Below, piece by piece: positions 31,301 through 32,126 of a DNA stretch of 32,126 bases (position 1 is the first letter of the stretch; the number at the start of each line of letters is the position of its first letter). This DNA comes from Candidatus Sulfopaludibacter sp. (GTDB taxonomy: Bacteria; Acidobacteriota; Terriglobia; Bryobacterales; Bryobacteraceae). A program made the translations under genes and the position numbers. Where the stretch lies: assembly GCA_031292755.1 (NCBI GenBank), contig JARLGM010000077.1:1-32126 (forward strand). The letters are read 5' to 3'. The notes below the pieces were generated by a model that was given only the letters and a program-made list of their open reading frames with translations, was not told where the DNA came from and made no database searches.

Positions 31301-31306
31301 GGTATA
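31301..31306 (-). promoter_or_regulatory. -10-like TATACC before the LolA/thioredoxin-like gene
   Basis: TATACC on the minus strand ends 6 nt before ATG 31294, with no Shine-Dalgarno sequence between. The 66-bp gap to the uppS start also has a weaker CATAAT at 31357-31362 pointing the other way, 10 nt before ATG 31373. Confidence 0.35.
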
Positions 31307-31372
31307 CACCGAAGCGTTCGCCCGGAAAATGGCTCTTTGGGGCGTTGGTGTTGTACCATAATGGGTTATTCA

Positions 31373-32126
31373 ATGAAGGCCTTACTGGAATCGCTCCAGC
31401 CAGGGCAGAAGGACTGGGATCTGGCCCAGGGGATCGATCCCACCCGGCTGCCTGCACACGTCGCGATCATCATGGACGGGAACGGGCGCTGGGCCGGCCG
31501 GCGGCGGTTGCCGCGGGTGGCGGGCCATAAGGCGGGCATCGGACCCGTACGTTCCACGGTGGAAACGTGTGCCCGGCTGGGGGTCAAGGTGCTCACGCTG
31601 TACGCGTTTTCGGTGGAAAACTGGAAGCGTCCGCGGCATGAAGTGGAGACCCTGTGGCGCCTGCTCCGCTTCTACCTGAAGCAGGAACTGCCCGAACTGC
31701 AAAAGAACGACATCCGCCTGCAAGCGATCGGCCGGCTGGACGCGCTGCCCCCGCAGGTGCGCCGCGAACTGGAGTTCGCCATCGACGCCACGTCGGCCAA
31801 TCGCGGCCTGCTGGTGAACCTGGCGATCAACTACGGCGGGCGCGCGGAGATCGTGGACGCCTTCAATTCCATCCTGGAAATGGCGCGACTGGACGGCAGT
31901 ATCGGCGAACTGAAGGTGGATGAAGACATGATCGCCACGGCGCTGTATACGGCCTCATGCCCGGATCCGGATCTGCTGATCCGCACGTCCGGCGAAATGC
32001 GCATCAGCAATTTTCTGCTCTGGCAGATCGCCTATTCGGAGCTATACGTCACCGAAACGCTGTGGCCGGACTTCACCCGCACCGATCTTTTGCAGGCGGT
32101 GGTGGAGTATCAGAAGCGCGACCGCC
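31373..32126 (+). CDS. uppS: Isoprenyl transferase, undecaprenyl diphosphate synthase (3' end outside window)
   Basis: About 251 codons are visible, and family members are about 250 residues long, so only the last few are missing. The catalytic aspartate is Asp35 in HVAIIMDGNGRWAGRRR. Other conserved elements are LTLYAFSVENWKRP, LLVNLAINYGGRAEIVDA, LLIRTSGEMRISNFLLWQ, and YSELYVTETLWPDF. The enzyme adds eight isopentenyl units to farnesyl diphosphate to make the C55 carrier lipid for peptidoglycan and glycans. ATG 31361, four codons earlier and in frame, is an alternative start. Neither has a Shine-Dalgarno sequence. Confidence 0.95.
   Translation, partial: MKALLESLQPGQKDWDLAQGIDPTRLPAHVAIIMDGNGRWAGRRRLPRVAGHKAGIGPVRSTVETCARLGVKVLTLYAFSVENWKRPRHEVETLWRLLRFYLKQELPELQKNDIRLQAIGRLDALPPQVRRELEFAIDATSANRGLLVNLAINYGGRAEIVDAFNSILEMARLDGSIGELKVDEDMIATALYTASCPDPDLLIRTSGEMRISNFLLWQIAYSELYVTETLWPDFTRTDLLQAVVEYQKRDR

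Noticed and set aside
1..32126. Search for tRNA, CRISPR array, insertion sequence, prophage genes, toxin-antitoxin or defence modules
   Set aside because: No cloverleaf-like tRNA ends, regularly spaced repeats, transposase or integrase motifs, or paired small toxin and antitoxin genes were seen. The short repeats found are not arranged as a CRISPR.

Overview
The window looks like a piece of a soil Acidobacteriota chromosome, most likely of the Solibacter/Bryobacter group. The reasons are a full-length ADOP-type MacB/FtsX permease without its ATPase plus the remnant of a second one, a secreted protein of the TIGR03435 soil-associated family, many secreted carbohydrate and housekeeping proteins, high GC and tight gene packing. 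No tRNA, rRNA, CRISPR array, insertion sequence or prophage gene was seen, and no stretch over 300 bases lacks a gene or a recognisable gene remnant.

Layout. 1-1148: the last codons of a GH127 (DUF1680-like) glycosidase and a LacI-type regulator. 1120-3468 (minus): an alkylation-damage operon, ada, then a COG3826-like 2-oxoglutarate/Fe(II) oxygenase, then alkB, with overlapping ends. 3536-6726: the ADOP permease and a divergent membrane-anchored Ig-like protein. 6742-7437: a 7-bp tandem repeat and an orphan family protein. 7577-9018: an ArsR/SRPBCC pair with a palindromic operator. 9126-11525: two secreted proteins and a pair of four-helix SMR/EamA-like transporters. 11576-13453 (plus): signal peptidase I followed directly by mannose-1-phosphate guanylyltransferase.

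13473-22770 is a long minus-strand run: HU, a site-2 protease with CBS domains, a GNAT acetyltransferase with a small membrane protein, a secreted acidobacterial protein, a GH2 exo-beta-D-glucosaminidase-like enzyme, an unrecognised protein with an unusually strong initiation region, KDG kinase, an NHL-repeat Tat-exported protein, and a heavily deleted ADOP pseudogene. 22901-24060 is a decayed TIGR03118 gene. 24154-26578 (plus) holds a secreted START-like protein overlapping a GMC oxidoreductase that carries a CxxCxxCxxxC motif. On the minus strand, cysteinyl-tRNA synthetase is followed within 2 bp by a Cys/Met-metabolism PLP enzyme. The right end carries a small membrane protein, a PilZ protein, a LolA/DUF2092-like protein fused to a thioredoxin fold without the CxxC, and uppS, which runs off the window.

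Themes are alkylation repair, sugar-acid and amino-sugar use (GH127, GH2, KDG kinase), envelope work (LepB, ManC, UppS, M50 protease) and sulfur amino acids. Two clear pseudogenes show ongoing gene decay. Several genes have a -10-like hexamer only 6-9 nt before the start codon and no Shine-Dalgarno sequence, which suggests leaderless transcripts. I did not find an obvious new multi-gene defence or secretion system. The best candidates for new biology are the oxygenase inside the ada-alkB operon, the unrecognised protein at 16219-17040 and the GMC oxidoreductase with the Fe-S-like motif.
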